The notes beneath the pieces were generated by a model, which was not told the DNA's origin, ran no database searches, and was given only the letters and a program-made list of their open reading frames with translations. DNA of 64,000 bases. Origin: Wolbachia endosymbiont (group A) of Anomoia purmunda. GTDB lineage: Bacteria; Pseudomonadota; Alphaproteobacteria; Rickettsiales; Anaplasmataceae. Shown here one piece after another: positions 1 to 8,419 of the stretch (its first letter is position 1; each line of letters begins with the position of its first letter). The DNA is taken from assembly GCF_947251545.1 (NCBI RefSeq), contig NZ_OX366362.1, positions 186,001 to 250,000 of the forward strand, in the 5' to 3' direction. The translations under genes and the position numbers were made by a program.

Positions 1-38
1 TATAGCCGTTTTACTTCTTTTTGTATAGCTCTGCTCCT

Positions 39-133
39 GTCATTCCAGTCTGGAATCCAGCTTTTGATCGAAAATGTTGTATAGTGCACAATCAATTTTT
101 CTGGATCCCAGTGTCTGGGCACTGGGATGACAT
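39..133. repeat. two dispersed Wolbachia palindromes
   Basis: Two members of the palindrome family scattered through this window. The first (39-60) is a short TCATTCCAG/CTGGAATCC hairpin. The second pairs ATCCCAGTG (105-113) with CACTGGGAT (120-128) around a 6-nt loop and is followed by a T-rich run, so it could also act as a factor-independent terminator. No gene is seen in 1-238 apart from these. Confidence 0.75.
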
Positions 134-170
134 CTTTTTTTCTTTATACTTTCTTTCCATAAGAGAAAGA

Positions 171-199
171 TTGACAAATTGAAATTAATGTATGATACT
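171..199 (+). promoter_or_regulatory. sigma70-type promoter of the 239-670 gene
   Basis: A perfect -35 TTGACA (171-176), a 17-bp spacer and a fair -10 GATACT (194-199) lie about 40 bp before the start codon. The ribosome binding site AGGAG is at 228-232, 6 nt before ATG 239. Confidence 0.55.
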
Positions 200-238
200 T
201 AAACATTATTTATTTTTTATTAATTATAGGAGTAAAAT

Positions 239-670
239 ATGTGGAAAAGTATAAAAAAGTTTTTTAAGTGGATTGCTGATCACACAGGAATTTCATGGGT
301 TGCAAGAAAAATTTCATCAGGTTGGAAATGCTTGTTTGGTGGTAAAGCAAATGCTACTCAACAAAGTACATCACAGCAAGAGAAGTCTTCAGGCAATGAG
401 AGACAGGAACCTTCTCAAGCACAATCAAAAAGTACTACAACACCAAAAACTCTGGATAATGAAGTTAATCCTGATCAACCAGTATCATCAGTAGCGTCGG
501 GTAATAACTCTGTTAGTTCTAGTCAACCAATACTAATAAGTAGCAACACAAACTCTCAAGAACCTGTTGCTAATGAATCTGAAACAGTAGGTAAGATTAA
601 ATTTTTGGGCAACCAATTCACCATTTTTTTTAATGAGTCTTTAGAATACAAGAAGGAGGAGATGGTATGA
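239..670 (+). CDS. hypothetical Wolbachia protein, 143 aa
   Basis: I do not recognise this protein. It starts with a basic, aromatic amphipathic stretch (about residues 1-35, rich in W, F and K). A long low-complexity S/T/Q/N region follows (36-115), then a short hydrophobic tail near 120-132. The start is set by AGGAG at 228-232 and a good promoter upstream. The low-complexity middle and basic N-terminus resemble small secreted or membrane-associated Wolbachia proteins, but that is only an impression. The gene ends just before the IS110 element, so its last codons may be insertion-derived. It is a plausible real gene of unknown function. Confidence 0.55.
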   Translation: MWKSIKKFFKWIADHTGISWVARKISSGWKCLFGGKANATQQSTSQQEKSSGNERQEPSQAQSKSTTTPKTLDNEVNPDQPVSSVASGNNSVSSSQPILISSNTNSQEPVANESETVGKIKFLGNQFTIFFNESLEYKKEEMV

Positions 671-679
671 ATAAGTATT

Positions 680-833
680 GCTTGGTTGGAAGCAAGAGAA
701 GATAATAACTTCTCAGAGTGGATAGGTGGCAGGTTGGATGTTTTTCTGAAGCACTTTCTGCCCAGGGAGTAGAAAAAAGACTTCGTGGGGGAGATTAACT
801 GCTCCTGCCACCGAAAATCATCGTGAGGCTCAC
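680..833 (+). ncRNA. candidate IS110 bridge RNA (seekRNA)
   Basis: This non-coding stretch has several strong helices: GAGAAG (696-701) with CTTCTC (709-714); a perfect 9-bp stem GGTGGCAGG (725-733) with CCTGCCACC (804-812) closing about 70 nt; inside it TTTTTCT (741-747) with AGAAAAA from 771; and GTGA/TCAC around 823-833. IS110 elements are known to encode an RNA in their non-coding end that pairs with target and donor DNA and guides the recombinase. The location and the large internal-loop architecture fit. The exact ends and guide loops are not determined. Confidence 0.5.
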
Positions 834-919
834 AAAATGTGATGACCTCGTATAGGAGTTTGGAACAACCGGCAATATTCTACTCTGATATATTGAAATA
901 TGCAATTGGAGGAAAAAAT

Positions 920-1939
920 ATGCGTCACATTGGAGTTGATTTACATACCAATAGTTTTACTGCTTGTTACTTACAAGAAGGGAAACCTGAGCATATTCAA
1001 ACGTTTCGCTTAAAAGACTTGGATAATTTCACCAAAGATCTTCAAGAAACATATGAAGTAGCCATAGAAGCAACAGGTAACAGCTGTTTCTTTTATGATG
1101 CAGTTTCACCTTACGTTAAACGCATAGTAATAATTGCTCCTGGACAGTTTGAAGTTGTTCGTCGCTCTGTGAACAAAACAGATAAGCATGATGCGCGAGC
1201 TATTGCTTTCTTTCTAAGCAAAGATATGTTGCCTGAGGCAAGGTGCAAAAACAAACAATGCCAGCAGTTAGCTTCTCTTCTTCAAACGAGAGATCAGTTA
1301 GTAAAGTCACGGGTATCTTTAATCAATAAAGTTCATGGTCTTTTTAATTATCATGGAATAAAAATTAAAAAAGAAGTACTTACAACTAAAGTAGGATTTG
1401 AGCGTGCTACTCAAAAGCATAATTGGGAGCCTTTAGAAAAAGTTGAAATTGAAGTGATTAGCTATCATTTAGAAGCTATCCGAGAAAGCCTTAAAAAACT
1501 TGAAAAGGAAATTATAGCTTTTGCTAAACAACTTCCTGGGTTCAGCAATCTTATCAGCATAAAGGGAATTGGTCCAATTTCTGCAGCTGTCTTTATTGCA
1601 ACAATTGGAGACATTAATGATTTCCGTAGACCTGAGAAACTTACTGCATATTTTGGAGTTGTACCAAGAGTTTCTCAATCTAATCAGCAATGTACAATTG
1701 GAAGAATTACCAAACGAGGGTCAAAAATAGCGCGTACTTCTTTAGTTCAATGTACTTGGATTGCTGTACGTTACAGTCCTTACTTGAAAAGTTTTTATGA
1801 ACATATAAAAAAGAAGCGTGGTTCTGCTAAAGCTATAACTGCTACTGCTAGGAAATTTCTTATAACTATTTTCTATACTCTTAAAAATGACTGGGTTTTT
1901 AAAGATTTCACAAAATTTGAAATTTCTACTGGACAATAA
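920..1939 (+). CDS. IS110-family transposase (DEDD recombinase)
   Basis: A 339-residue protein with the two IS110 domains. The N-terminal RuvC-like domain shows GVDLH near residue 6, the acidic EATG motif (about 52-55) and KTDKHDARAIA (about 91-101). The C-terminal domain has the helix-hairpin-helix-like GIGPISAAVF, the YFGVVP motif and KRGSKIAR, the region expected to hold the catalytic serine. ATG 920 is preferred over the upstream ATG 839 because GGAGGA (908-913) sits 6 nt before it and the family starts at MxxxGVD. The frame is intact and the length normal, so the gene may be active. Confidence 0.85.
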   Translation: MRHIGVDLHTNSFTACYLQEGKPEHIQTFRLKDLDNFTKDLQETYEVAIEATGNSCFFYDAVSPYVKRIVIIAPGQFEVVRRSVNKTDKHDARAIAFFLSKDMLPEARCKNKQCQQLASLLQTRDQLVKSRVSLINKVHGLFNYHGIKIKKEVLTTKVGFERATQKHNWEPLEKVEIEVISYHLEAIRESLKKLEKEIIAFAKQLPGFSNLISIKGIGPISAAVFIATIGDINDFRRPEKLTAYFGVVPRVSQSNQQCTIGRITKRGSKIARTSLVQCTWIAVRYSPYLKSFYEHIKKKRGSAKAITATARKFLITIFYTLKNDWVFKDFTKFEISTGQ

Positions 1940-1946
1940 TCATAGG

Positions 1947-2294
1947 AGAAAAACATTTGAAATAATACCCCAAAACATATTGAAGGATCGTATCCCTGTT
2001 GTTTTTTCTCGTAACAAGTTAAGTTCTTGTTTTAATAGAGGTATAAAGTGCACTATTATTTCTTCTATGCAAGAGTTTTTGTCAATCCAAAGTAATCCTA
2101 AAGTCTTCATGATTGGTGGAGCACAAATAGCGCACCTTTTTTTGGAGTATGATCTAATCTCAGAATTTATCATAACAGAAATTCACAGACTTTATAAAGG
2201 TGATGTATATTTCAACTTAACACTTCTTGATGGATGGAATAAAACTATTCTTACCAAAACAAAAGACTATACTATATGCAAGCTAACACATTAA
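1947..2294 (+). pseudogene. folA: dihydrofolate reductase, 3' fragment
   Basis: From about 1950 the reading frame gives RKTFEIIP, then VVFSRN, then FMIGGAQIAHLFLEY and TEIHRLYKGDVYF. These match the C-terminal two thirds of DHFR: the NADPH-binding GRKTxE region, the GG(A/G) motif after the fourth strand, and the TxIxxxxxGDxxF segment. The N-terminal third, with the catalytic acidic residue and the first Rossmann strand, is absent and is not found upstream of the IS110 element. The frame is open into the transposase gene on the other side of the junction. It lies 1 nt before the CofE-like gene, so the pair was an operon. DHFR function is presumably lost unless another copy exists. Confidence 0.75.
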
Positions 2295-2295
2295 T

Positions 2296-3024
2296 ATGCA
2301 TATTGAAGCAATTTATACCCACCGCATTGAATGTGGAGAAGTATTAGAGCAGGTTCTTGATCGCTATGTTTCAGAGCTGCTAAGAGAGGAGGTTGTTCTT
2401 GCTATCACATCAAAAATCATTTCCGTTTGTCAAAAACAAGTGGTTTGCAAAACTGCTTGTTCTAAAGAAGAGCTAATCAAAAGAGAAGCTGATGCAATTG
2501 TTGATGTGGCTCATAGTATCTGTTTAACGATTAAGGATAATATCTTAATTCCATCTGCTGGTATTGATGAATCAAATGGTAATGAAATGTATATTTTATA
2601 CTCAAAGAATGTTCAGAAAACAGCTCTATCAATATGGAACTATCTCAAGACAAAACACTGCATAAAACATCTTGGTATTTTGATTACAGATAGTAACATA
2701 ACACCTATGCGCCTTGGGGTTACGGGCGTTGCTCTTGGTTGGTGTGGATTTGAACCACTTTATTCCTATATAGGCAAGCCAGATCTTTATAATCAACCAC
2801 TGCAAGTAACACAAGTCAATCTTCTTGATGCACTGGCAACATCTGCTGTTTTAGTTATGGGAGAAGGGGCAGAGCAAACACCAATGGCAATAATTAGTGG
2901 TGCACCAAAGGTTCACTTTCTTACTCATCCGCCAACTACAGAAGAAGAAAAAAGTGTGAAGATATCTATGGAAGAGGACCTTTACTCTCCTCTCCTCATG
3001 CGAGCCCGTTGGTTAAAGAGTTAA
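2296..3024 (+). CDS. CofE-like gamma-glutamyl ligase (FolC2-type candidate)
   Basis: This 242-residue protein resembles F420-0:gamma-glutamyl ligase (CofE): the TSKIISV motif near residue 38, IPSAGIDESNGN (about 90-101), TDSNITPMRLGVTGVALG (about 134-151), and a late MGEGAEQTPMAIISGA segment. Wolbachia is not known to make F420. CofE homologues next to folate genes have been proposed as alternative folylglutamate synthases (FolC2) in Chlamydia, so polyglutamylation of folate is a reasonable guess here, supported by its position directly after folA. A standard folC is also present at 15885-17186. The start codon follows the folA stop by 1 nt, suggesting translational coupling now cut off by the IS. 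Confidence 0.7.
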   Translation: MHIEAIYTHRIECGEVLEQVLDRYVSELLREEVVLAITSKIISVCQKQVVCKTACSKEELIKREADAIVDVAHSICLTIKDNILIPSAGIDESNGNEMYILYSKNVQKTALSIWNYLKTKHCIKHLGILITDSNITPMRLGVTGVALGWCGFEPLYSYIGKPDLYNQPLQVTQVNLLDALATSAVLVMGEGAEQTPMAIISGAPKVHFLTHPPTTEEEKSVKISMEEDLYSPLLMRARWLKS

Positions 3025-3048
3025 AGAGAAACTTAAAAATTTGCTATT

Positions 3049-3541
3049 AGACTTCTTGCATAACCATATAACATTGGGAATAGAAACGAAAAAACTTGCT
3101 TGACAAACTCCGCCAGCCCCCCTATCATGAAATTGAAGCTATTGTATTTGCTTTCGCCAATCTGCAGATTAAAAGGTAAGGATTACTTAATGTATCGGCG
3201 TCTTATGTTTAATTTTTTGCAGTATATAGATACTGTATGTCTTTACAAAACTTCATCTACATCTAGATTTTTATCTAAATAAGCTGAACGCGCTTATAAA
3301 GCGTTACAAGACATCAAAAAATGCCAATACTCGACAGAGATAGTAAAAGACTAGCTAACTCGGGGATTCTTTGTCTTTTTTTCTGCTTGGTAAATTCCTT
3401 AAACATTTGCAGCGTAAGTTAGTTGCAATTAAAAGCAGCTTAATCTTGCTTGTCAAGCGTTTAAAACATAAAAAACGCCAATATTTTAAAGCGGATAATA
3501 ACCCCAGGGCTTCTTTTGCCTTTTTTTTTATCTGGTAAATA
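3049..3541 (+). repeat. three-copy intergenic repeat, copy 1 (cut by IS5-type element)
   Basis: It starts with GACTTCTTGCATAACC and continues through a ~490-bp sequence also found at 36636-37125 and, inverted and more diverged, at 60303-60684. The copies share the same order of blocks, including poly-T tracts before GGTAAAT. This copy stops at the IS element at 3542; what follows that element is not the rest of the repeat. Short ORFs inside are not conserved between copies. Confidence 0.75.
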
Positions 3542-4418
3542 GACTTCTTTCAAAATTGTTAGAGGGAGTGTAAGATGAAGTATTTGAAAGCATGAAATAT
3601 AAGGAAATAGAAAAGTTAGAAGGAGAAAAGTTTCGACGTTTAACAGGGGTAAAAAAAGCAACATTTGAGCGAATGGTAGAAATTCTAGAAGTGGAGGATA
3701 AAAGAAAAAAAGCTAGAAGTGGAAGAAAAAGTAAACTTTGCATAGAAGACAGGCTACTTATGGCACTGGAATATATAAGAGAATATCGTACATATTTTCA
3801 TATTGGGCAAAGCTATGGCATGAGTGAAAGTAACAGTTTTAAAATAATAAGATGGGTAGAAGACATATTAATAAAACATCCAGATTTTGCATTACCAGGA
3901 AAAAAAGAGCTATTAAAGAGTGATGTAGAATATGAAGTTTTAGTAATAGACGGAACTGAAACGCCAGTAGAGAGACCAAAAAAAAGCAAAAGCCCTTCTA
4001 CTCTGGAAAGAAAAAAAGGCATACTATAAAAACACAAATAGTAACAGAGAAGAAGAGTAGAAAAGTCATATGCACATCTTTCTCGAATGGTAGAAAACAC
4101 GGATGTTTAGAGAATCAAAGGTAGCAGTATTGCCGCAAACTAAAATCTTAGCTGATGCCGGCTACAGGGGAATGCAGAAGATACACAAAAATGTTGTATT
4201 ACCGCACAGGAAAACGAAAAAGAATCCGTTAAGCAAAGAACAAAAAAAAGAGAACAGGGCACTTATGAGCCAAAGGGCAATTGTTGAAAACGTAATTGAA
4301 AAGGTTTAAAATCATCTCGGACAGGTATAGAAACCGACGAAAACGTTTTGGTTTAAGGTTTAATTTGATTGCTGCAATTCACAATTTTGAGCTCCCTACA
4401 TGAATTTTGAAAGAAGTC
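3542..4418 (+). mobile_element. IS5-family (IS1031-type) element, copy 1
   Basis: An 877-bp element with ends GACTTCTTTCAAAATT and its exact complement, flanked by a TA duplication (3540-3541 and 4419-4420). Copies of the same length lie at 29315-30191 and 40562-41438. It resembles the ISWpi1 type of Wolbachia. The flanks are a repeat on the left and a phage terminase fragment on the right, so it may sit at a deletion junction. Confidence 0.9.
3592..4403 (+). pseudogene. IS5-family transposase, multiply frameshifted
   Basis: The first ORF (3592-4029) has the DDE_4-type start and an IDGTETPVERPKK segment carrying the first aspartate. Homology continues in the -1 frame after an A7G run at 4011-4018, which could be programmed slippage. 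It is then broken again: the frame closes near 4123 while the homologous sequence (FRESKVAVLPQTKILADAGYRG) is in a third frame from 4103, consistent with a small deletion. After NVIEKV at about 4306 it shifts again to a frame reading KRFKIISDRYRN to the stop at 4403. With two shifts beyond the possible programmed one, no functional protein is expected. Confidence 0.8.
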
Positions 4419-4419
4419 T

Positions 4420-4960
4420 AGTGGCTAAAGCGCTATAAAAATTTCCCTGATAATCTCTCACATGTAACTCAAAGCTGGGACACTGCAGTTTCAACAAACG
4501 ATTCCAGCGACTTTAGCGTCTGCACCACCTGGGCAAAAATAGATAATAAATTCTATTTACTTGATGTATATCGAGCAAAGCTTGAGTACCCAAAGCTTAA
4601 AGAGCAGGTTCTGTCACTAGCTGCAAGATGGACGCCACACGCAATTTTGATTGAAGCAAAAACGAGTGGTCAACAATTAACACAAGAGCTAAAAGCAAAC
4701 AGTGATCTACCGATTATCGAAATAATTCCACACAGTGACAAACTCACTCGATTTTATCAAATTGTTCCGGTGATAGAGTCTGGTAGGGTTTTTTTGCCAC
4801 AGCAAGCGATATGGCTCAGCGATTTCGAGTACGAAATTTTAATGTTCCCAGAAGCTCGCCACGATGATCAAGTGGATAGTACGGTGCAATATCTGCAATG
4901 GATGAGAAAAACTAACACCAGTGCTTTCAGGGTCAGGGACTTTGGCCCCAACCCTAATAA
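4420..4960 (+). pseudogene. phage terminase large subunit, C-terminal fragment
   Basis: The frame from 4422 reads without stops through SWDTAVSTNDSSDFSVCTTW, IDNKFYLLDVYRAKLEYP, ILIEAKTSGQQL and PEARHDDQVDST to LQWMRKTN. This is the RNase H-like nuclease domain of terminase large subunits, with the first acidic residue in SWDTA and the last in HDDQVD. The ATPase half is missing, removed on the left at the IS element. It matches the phage WO type of terminase. The last third lies inside the inverted repeat, so its 3' end is duplicated at about 15090-15234. It is convergent with the 971-residue gene. Confidence 0.75.
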
Positions 4961-4993
4961 AACACTTGGGTGGCTGAGAGCAGTGCAAACCGC

Positions 4994-7909
4994 TTATGCA
5001 AAAACTTTTCTTTTTTCTTGCGAGTGTTTCTCGGTCTTAGGAGAATCCACTTGAGTTCTAACAGTGGAAGTACTGGAATTCGATGAGACTGATGATCTAC
5101 CACTCTGTGAAAACCCACCACTAGCTTCTAGTTCATCTTCATCACTTCCAGTATCACTAGTCGATTTTTGTGAAGACGATCCTAAAGAAACACCACTATC
5201 TTTAGAACTTGTAGAAGCGTTACCACTAATTCCTCGTTCATCAAGGATCGTCCAAAATAAGTCCACTTGCTCCTTTGCGGTAGGAGAAAGATTTTCACAC
5301 ATTTCGTTTTGCTTCTCAGGAAAAAAAAGAAGTGAGCATATTTCCTTCTCCTCACGAGAAAAAGATGAGAGTAGTTGCTCAATCTCCTCAGGACTTCGTG
5401 ATTTCTTCACTTTTCCAGAACGAGCTAATACTATTAGCTCCTCATGTTCATTAATAGGAAAAAATCGGCATAGATTACTTAGCATATCACAAGAAAGAGA
5501 TAAAGATAGTACCTTCTGCATTCCAGAAGAAAAACGTGAGAATGTTTCCTCATCAAACAGAATATCTTTTGTTGTTTTACCGTTATCAGAAAGGAACGCA
5601 CTAAAAAATTGCTTCAATATATTTTGTTTCCGCTGAGATGAACCACTAGACTTTTCAGTAAGTGGCAGTGACTGTCCCCGCTCAAGTGACCATATACCAC
5701 TATCTATAGAAGCTTTAGAACTACGGTCCCCAGCCTTACCTACGGCACCTTGTGACAGGAATTCTGAAATACTATCATTAGTCTCTGGCTTGCTTTTGGT
5801 ATATGTTTCAGTAACAAAAGAAGTCTCTCTTAAGCGCTGACTATCTTTTACCATTTCACTTGGGGGTGAAAGAGATAGTGTAGATAAAGGTAGTTCTTCA
5901 GTTGCAGGAGCACTTTTACTTGAAAATGTCGAACCACGTCGTGTGCTATTTCGCCTAAAAGGTAAAGAGAAGGAACTTTTTATTTTACCCCCATGTTTCT
6001 TCGGAGATTCACTCTCTTGTGACTTTGCTTTAGAACACTCATCACTACTTTCTCGATCACTTTCATCAGACGCTAAAGGAGCACGAGGTTCACCACGAGC
6101 CTCTTGCACGCCTTCATCAGTAATTTGCAGTTCTTTAGATTCCTCACTCTCCATATCTTTTGGAGACTGTGCAAAAAACCCAAGATTTGAGGATATTGAA
6201 CCTTCCAATATCTCTGGAACACTATTACCATTACTTGAAAAATCAGGAAAATCTGATAGCAATGATTCTAAATAAGATGTAAAACTATATCTATCAGAGG
6301 TAATAACATTATCACTAGTTCCAAACTCATCTGCAGCAGCAGCACTTAGATTTTTCCCTGATTTAGATTGCCCTGAAATAACAGGATTAACTGCAGTAGC
6401 ATTCATCTGTGTCAATGGCCTATCACTCGTTCTAACTGAATTTACATAATTGAGCAACTGCGGTCCTTCTTCTCCTTCCTCTTTTTCTGATCCTTGCCTG
6501 GGAAGCCCCTGTATCCGTAATTGCTTAAGAAATGATTCTGGACCACCACTTGGAGAATATGCAACAGAATCCTTAGGTTGTGGAGGTGAATCACCAAGAC
6601 CACTATCGCTGTCTCCTCTAGATTCAAAAAACCTACGTCCAGTTTGTTCAGGCGGTGTTCTTGGTGGTTCTGGAGGTGTAGGAGAATCGAGTGGTGATTG
6701 CAGTTGTGATGACCCTGCACTATTTGTACGTGTAGGAGAAGTTACTGTTGAGGAGGATTGACTACCTCTTATCGAGTCACGTCTCCTAAAATTTCCAGGA
6801 TCAGCTGCAAATTCAAAACGTTTGTTTTCTGTATTATATTTAATTGGAGACTCCATCATTTTAGGGAGTAACTGAGCAATTCCTTTATTAGAGAAAGCGT
6901 AAATTGGGTTTTCACAACTGTTAACATCTGGATCTGCTGTCTTGCCTCTGATATCACTCATAAGATTTTTATATTTTATATTAATTTTGTACACATCCTT
7001 ACGCTTTAAAAATTCAAGCTGATCATCACACGCTTTTGTTAAAGGTATAAGAACAAAATTATTGCCACTCCCTATTTTTCTTTCATCTGCAAAAATATCA
7101 TATCCATAAGCATTAATTGGTTTTCCTGTCCATTTAAAAATAAAATCGCCAAGAACATCCTTAAAATTCTCAACTTTAGAATCTTCTGTGCCTGGAGTTC
7201 TAAAATCAAGCGCTACTTCTTTTTTAACATATTTTGTTACACTCTTGATTACCTTATCGCCAATGTTTTTAATATACAACATATCATTCTTATATTCATA
7301 AAAGTCTGAACTCTTAAGGCCACAGTTTTCTAACCTTGAGTTAAATTCTCTGATATATACCTCCTTAAACAACTCAAGAAGCTCTGAAGGATCTTCATAC
7401 TCTTCCTCCTTAAAGTACTGGTCACTAAAAGATATATAGTATAAGTAAGGAGAAGGACCACGTATTACTCCTAATTGGGCAGATTCTCCTATGCATTTAC
7501 AAGCTTCTTCCTCCGCCATTCCTACTCTTTGTTGTAGACATGCAATCACTTTCCCTCCCACAGCTCCCTCAAACTCCTGAACAAAATGAATCTTCAAGTT
7601 ACGAATTACTTCATTATTTGTAGAATCTGTAAGCTCCACTTTCTTTACATTTTCGTCTATATCTTTTTCCTTCCCACTATTTACAAACGGAAAATAGTTT
7701 AAGTTATAATATTTACGTGCTACCTCACTTCCACCACTGTAGTGCCGCTTTATTATCTCCTCTCCTATCCCTCGCAGATATTCTTTTGTATTAGTACCAC
7801 TAGCAAATAAGCCAACAATCTTTTTACCTTCTACAGTAAAATTAGTATTGATCTTACCACAAGCATAATTATTTAAATTAAACGCATTAACCAGCTCTTT
7901 TATATCCAT
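4994..7909 (-). CDS. unrecognised 971-aa serine-rich protein, left copy
   Basis: I do not recognise the family. Residues 1-370 look globular, with mixed charge, several cysteines and aromatic residues. Residues 375-760 are low-complexity and rich in S, P, E and D, with a proline-rich stretch at 408-420 (PTPPEPPRTPP) and a basic patch at about 651-659. Residues 760-890 look helical and folded, followed by an S/D-rich tail. DSG motifs occur at 435, 736 (DSGIWS) and 904. No signal peptide or membrane segment is seen. The gene is last of a three-gene set, 34 nt after the 61-residue ORF, with AGAGG before its ATG. It ends tail to tail with the terminase fragment. An effector role is possible but is inference. 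Confidence 0.8.
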   Translation of the reverse strand: MDIKELVNAFNLNNYACGKINTNFTVEGKKIVGLFASGTNTKEYLRGIGEEIIKRHYSGGSEVARKYYNLNYFPFVNSGKEKDIDENVKKVELTDSTNNEVIRNLKIHFVQEFEGAVGGKVIACLQQRVGMAEEEACKCIGESAQLGVIRGPSPYLYYISFSDQYFKEEEYEDPSELLELFKEVYIREFNSRLENCGLKSSDFYEYKNDMLYIKNIGDKVIKSVTKYVKKEVALDFRTPGTEDSKVENFKDVLGDFIFKWTGKPINAYGYDIFADERKIGSGNNFVLIPLTKACDDQLEFLKRKDVYKINIKYKNLMSDIRGKTADPDVNSCENPIYAFSNKGIAQLLPKMMESPIKYNTENKRFEFAADPGNFRRRDSIRGSQSSSTVTSPTRTNSAGSSQLQSPLDSPTPPEPPRTPPEQTGRRFFESRGDSDSGLGDSPPQPKDSVAYSPSGGPESFLKQLRIQGLPRQGSEKEEGEEGPQLLNYVNSVRTSDRPLTQMNATAVNPVISGQSKSGKNLSAAAADEFGTSDNVITSDRYSFTSYLESLLSDFPDFSSNGNSVPEILEGSISSNLGFFAQSPKDMESEESKELQITDEGVQEARGEPRAPLASDESDRESSDECSKAKSQESESPKKHGGKIKSSFSLPFRRNSTRRGSTFSSKSAPATEELPLSTLSLSPPSEMVKDSQRLRETSFVTETYTKSKPETNDSISEFLSQGAVGKAGDRSSKASIDSGIWSLERGQSLPLTEKSSGSSQRKQNILKQFFSAFLSDNGKTTKDILFDEETFSRFSSGMQKVLSLSLSCDMLSNLCRFFPINEHEELIVLARSGKVKKSRSPEEIEQLLSSFSREEKEICSLLFFPEKQNEMCENLSPTAKEQVDLFWTILDERGISGNASTSSKDSGVSLGSSSQKSTSDTGSDEDELEASGGFSQSGRSSVSSNSSTSTVRTQVDSPKTEKHSQEKRKVFA

Positions 7910-7943
7910 AACTACCTCTATTAAAAATTGTTAAGAAACAACA

Positions 7944-8129
7944 CTATTTGCTTTTTCCTTTATCTTTACTACTACCGGCACTAGTAGCACTACTACTACC
8001 CAGTTGTGCGTTAGGCTTACTGCTTTCACTTTGTTGCTCGTAGTTTTTATACTTATCAGGACCAATCCACTCAACCTTTTTATGTGAAGGCCACTTATTA
8101 CCACCACCATTATCATTACTACCATGCAT
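7944..8129 (-). CDS. small hydrophilic protein, 61 aa, left copy
   Basis: A 61-residue G/S/N/K-rich protein with a central WIGPDKYKNYEQQ segment and a basic end. GAGGA lies 4 nt before this ATG. A second ORF in another frame starts 4 nt later (8 nt from the same site) and would give a hydrophobic valine-rich protein of 64 residues, so the frame choice is uncertain; the hydrophilic one is preferred because its composition is like its neighbours. It lies between the 475- and 971-residue genes on the same strand. Function unknown. Confidence 0.5.
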   Translation of the reverse strand: MHGSNDNGGGNKWPSHKKVEWIGPDKYKNYEQQSESSKPNAQLGSSSATSAGSSKDKGKSK

Positions 8130-8239
8130 ATTATCCTCGAGTAAAAATATTATGTAACCAATATACTAAAAATAAATTATAGTGCAAGCACTTTTTTTAT
8201 ATTTTTTAGTATAAATTTTATTCACTCTTTTTTCATAAA

Positions 8240-8400
8240 ACTCTAGCTTCGAGATTCCAGCATCACGCGCTGGGATGACAAGAAAGAGGTACCAAAAAGA
8301 GACCTTTTCTTGTCGCCTTAGTAGCCATTCTAACATAGAATGTCATCCCAACTAAGAAGGGTGTCATCCAAGTAGCTAACACTGGGATCTAGTCTTTTTT
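8240..8400. repeat. palindromic repeats between module genes (left arm)
   Basis: This contains a GATTCCAGCATCACGCGCTGGGATGACA palindrome (from 8252) and degenerate relatives of the CCAAGTAGCTAACACTGGGATC type up to 8397. They separate the 475-residue gene from the two downstream genes and may form hairpins that end or process the transcript. The same block is mirrored at 11655-11815. Confidence 0.7.
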
Positions 8401-8419
8401 ATCACACAAGTAGCTAACA

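Larger units (their letters stand above)
671..1945 (+). mobile_element. IS110-family insertion sequence
   Basis: The element has one transposase gene and about 250 bp of non-coding, highly structured DNA before it, the layout of the IS110 subgroup (the IS1111 subgroup usually carries the non-coding part downstream). No terminal inverted repeats are visible, as expected for the family, so both ends are approximate. The right end abuts a folA fragment at about 1947. The left flank is not the missing folA 5' part, so the element sits at a rearrangement junction rather than a simple insertion. Confidence 0.75.

Noticed and set aside
3100..3282. 60-residue ORF in the first intergenic repeat
   Set aside because: Not open in the other two copies of the repeat.
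5064..5636. 190-residue ORF on the strand opposite the 971-residue gene (and its mirror 14419-14991)
   Set aside because: It is antisense to the serine-rich gene; its S/L/F-rich composition follows from the complementary codons, and it has no ribosome site.
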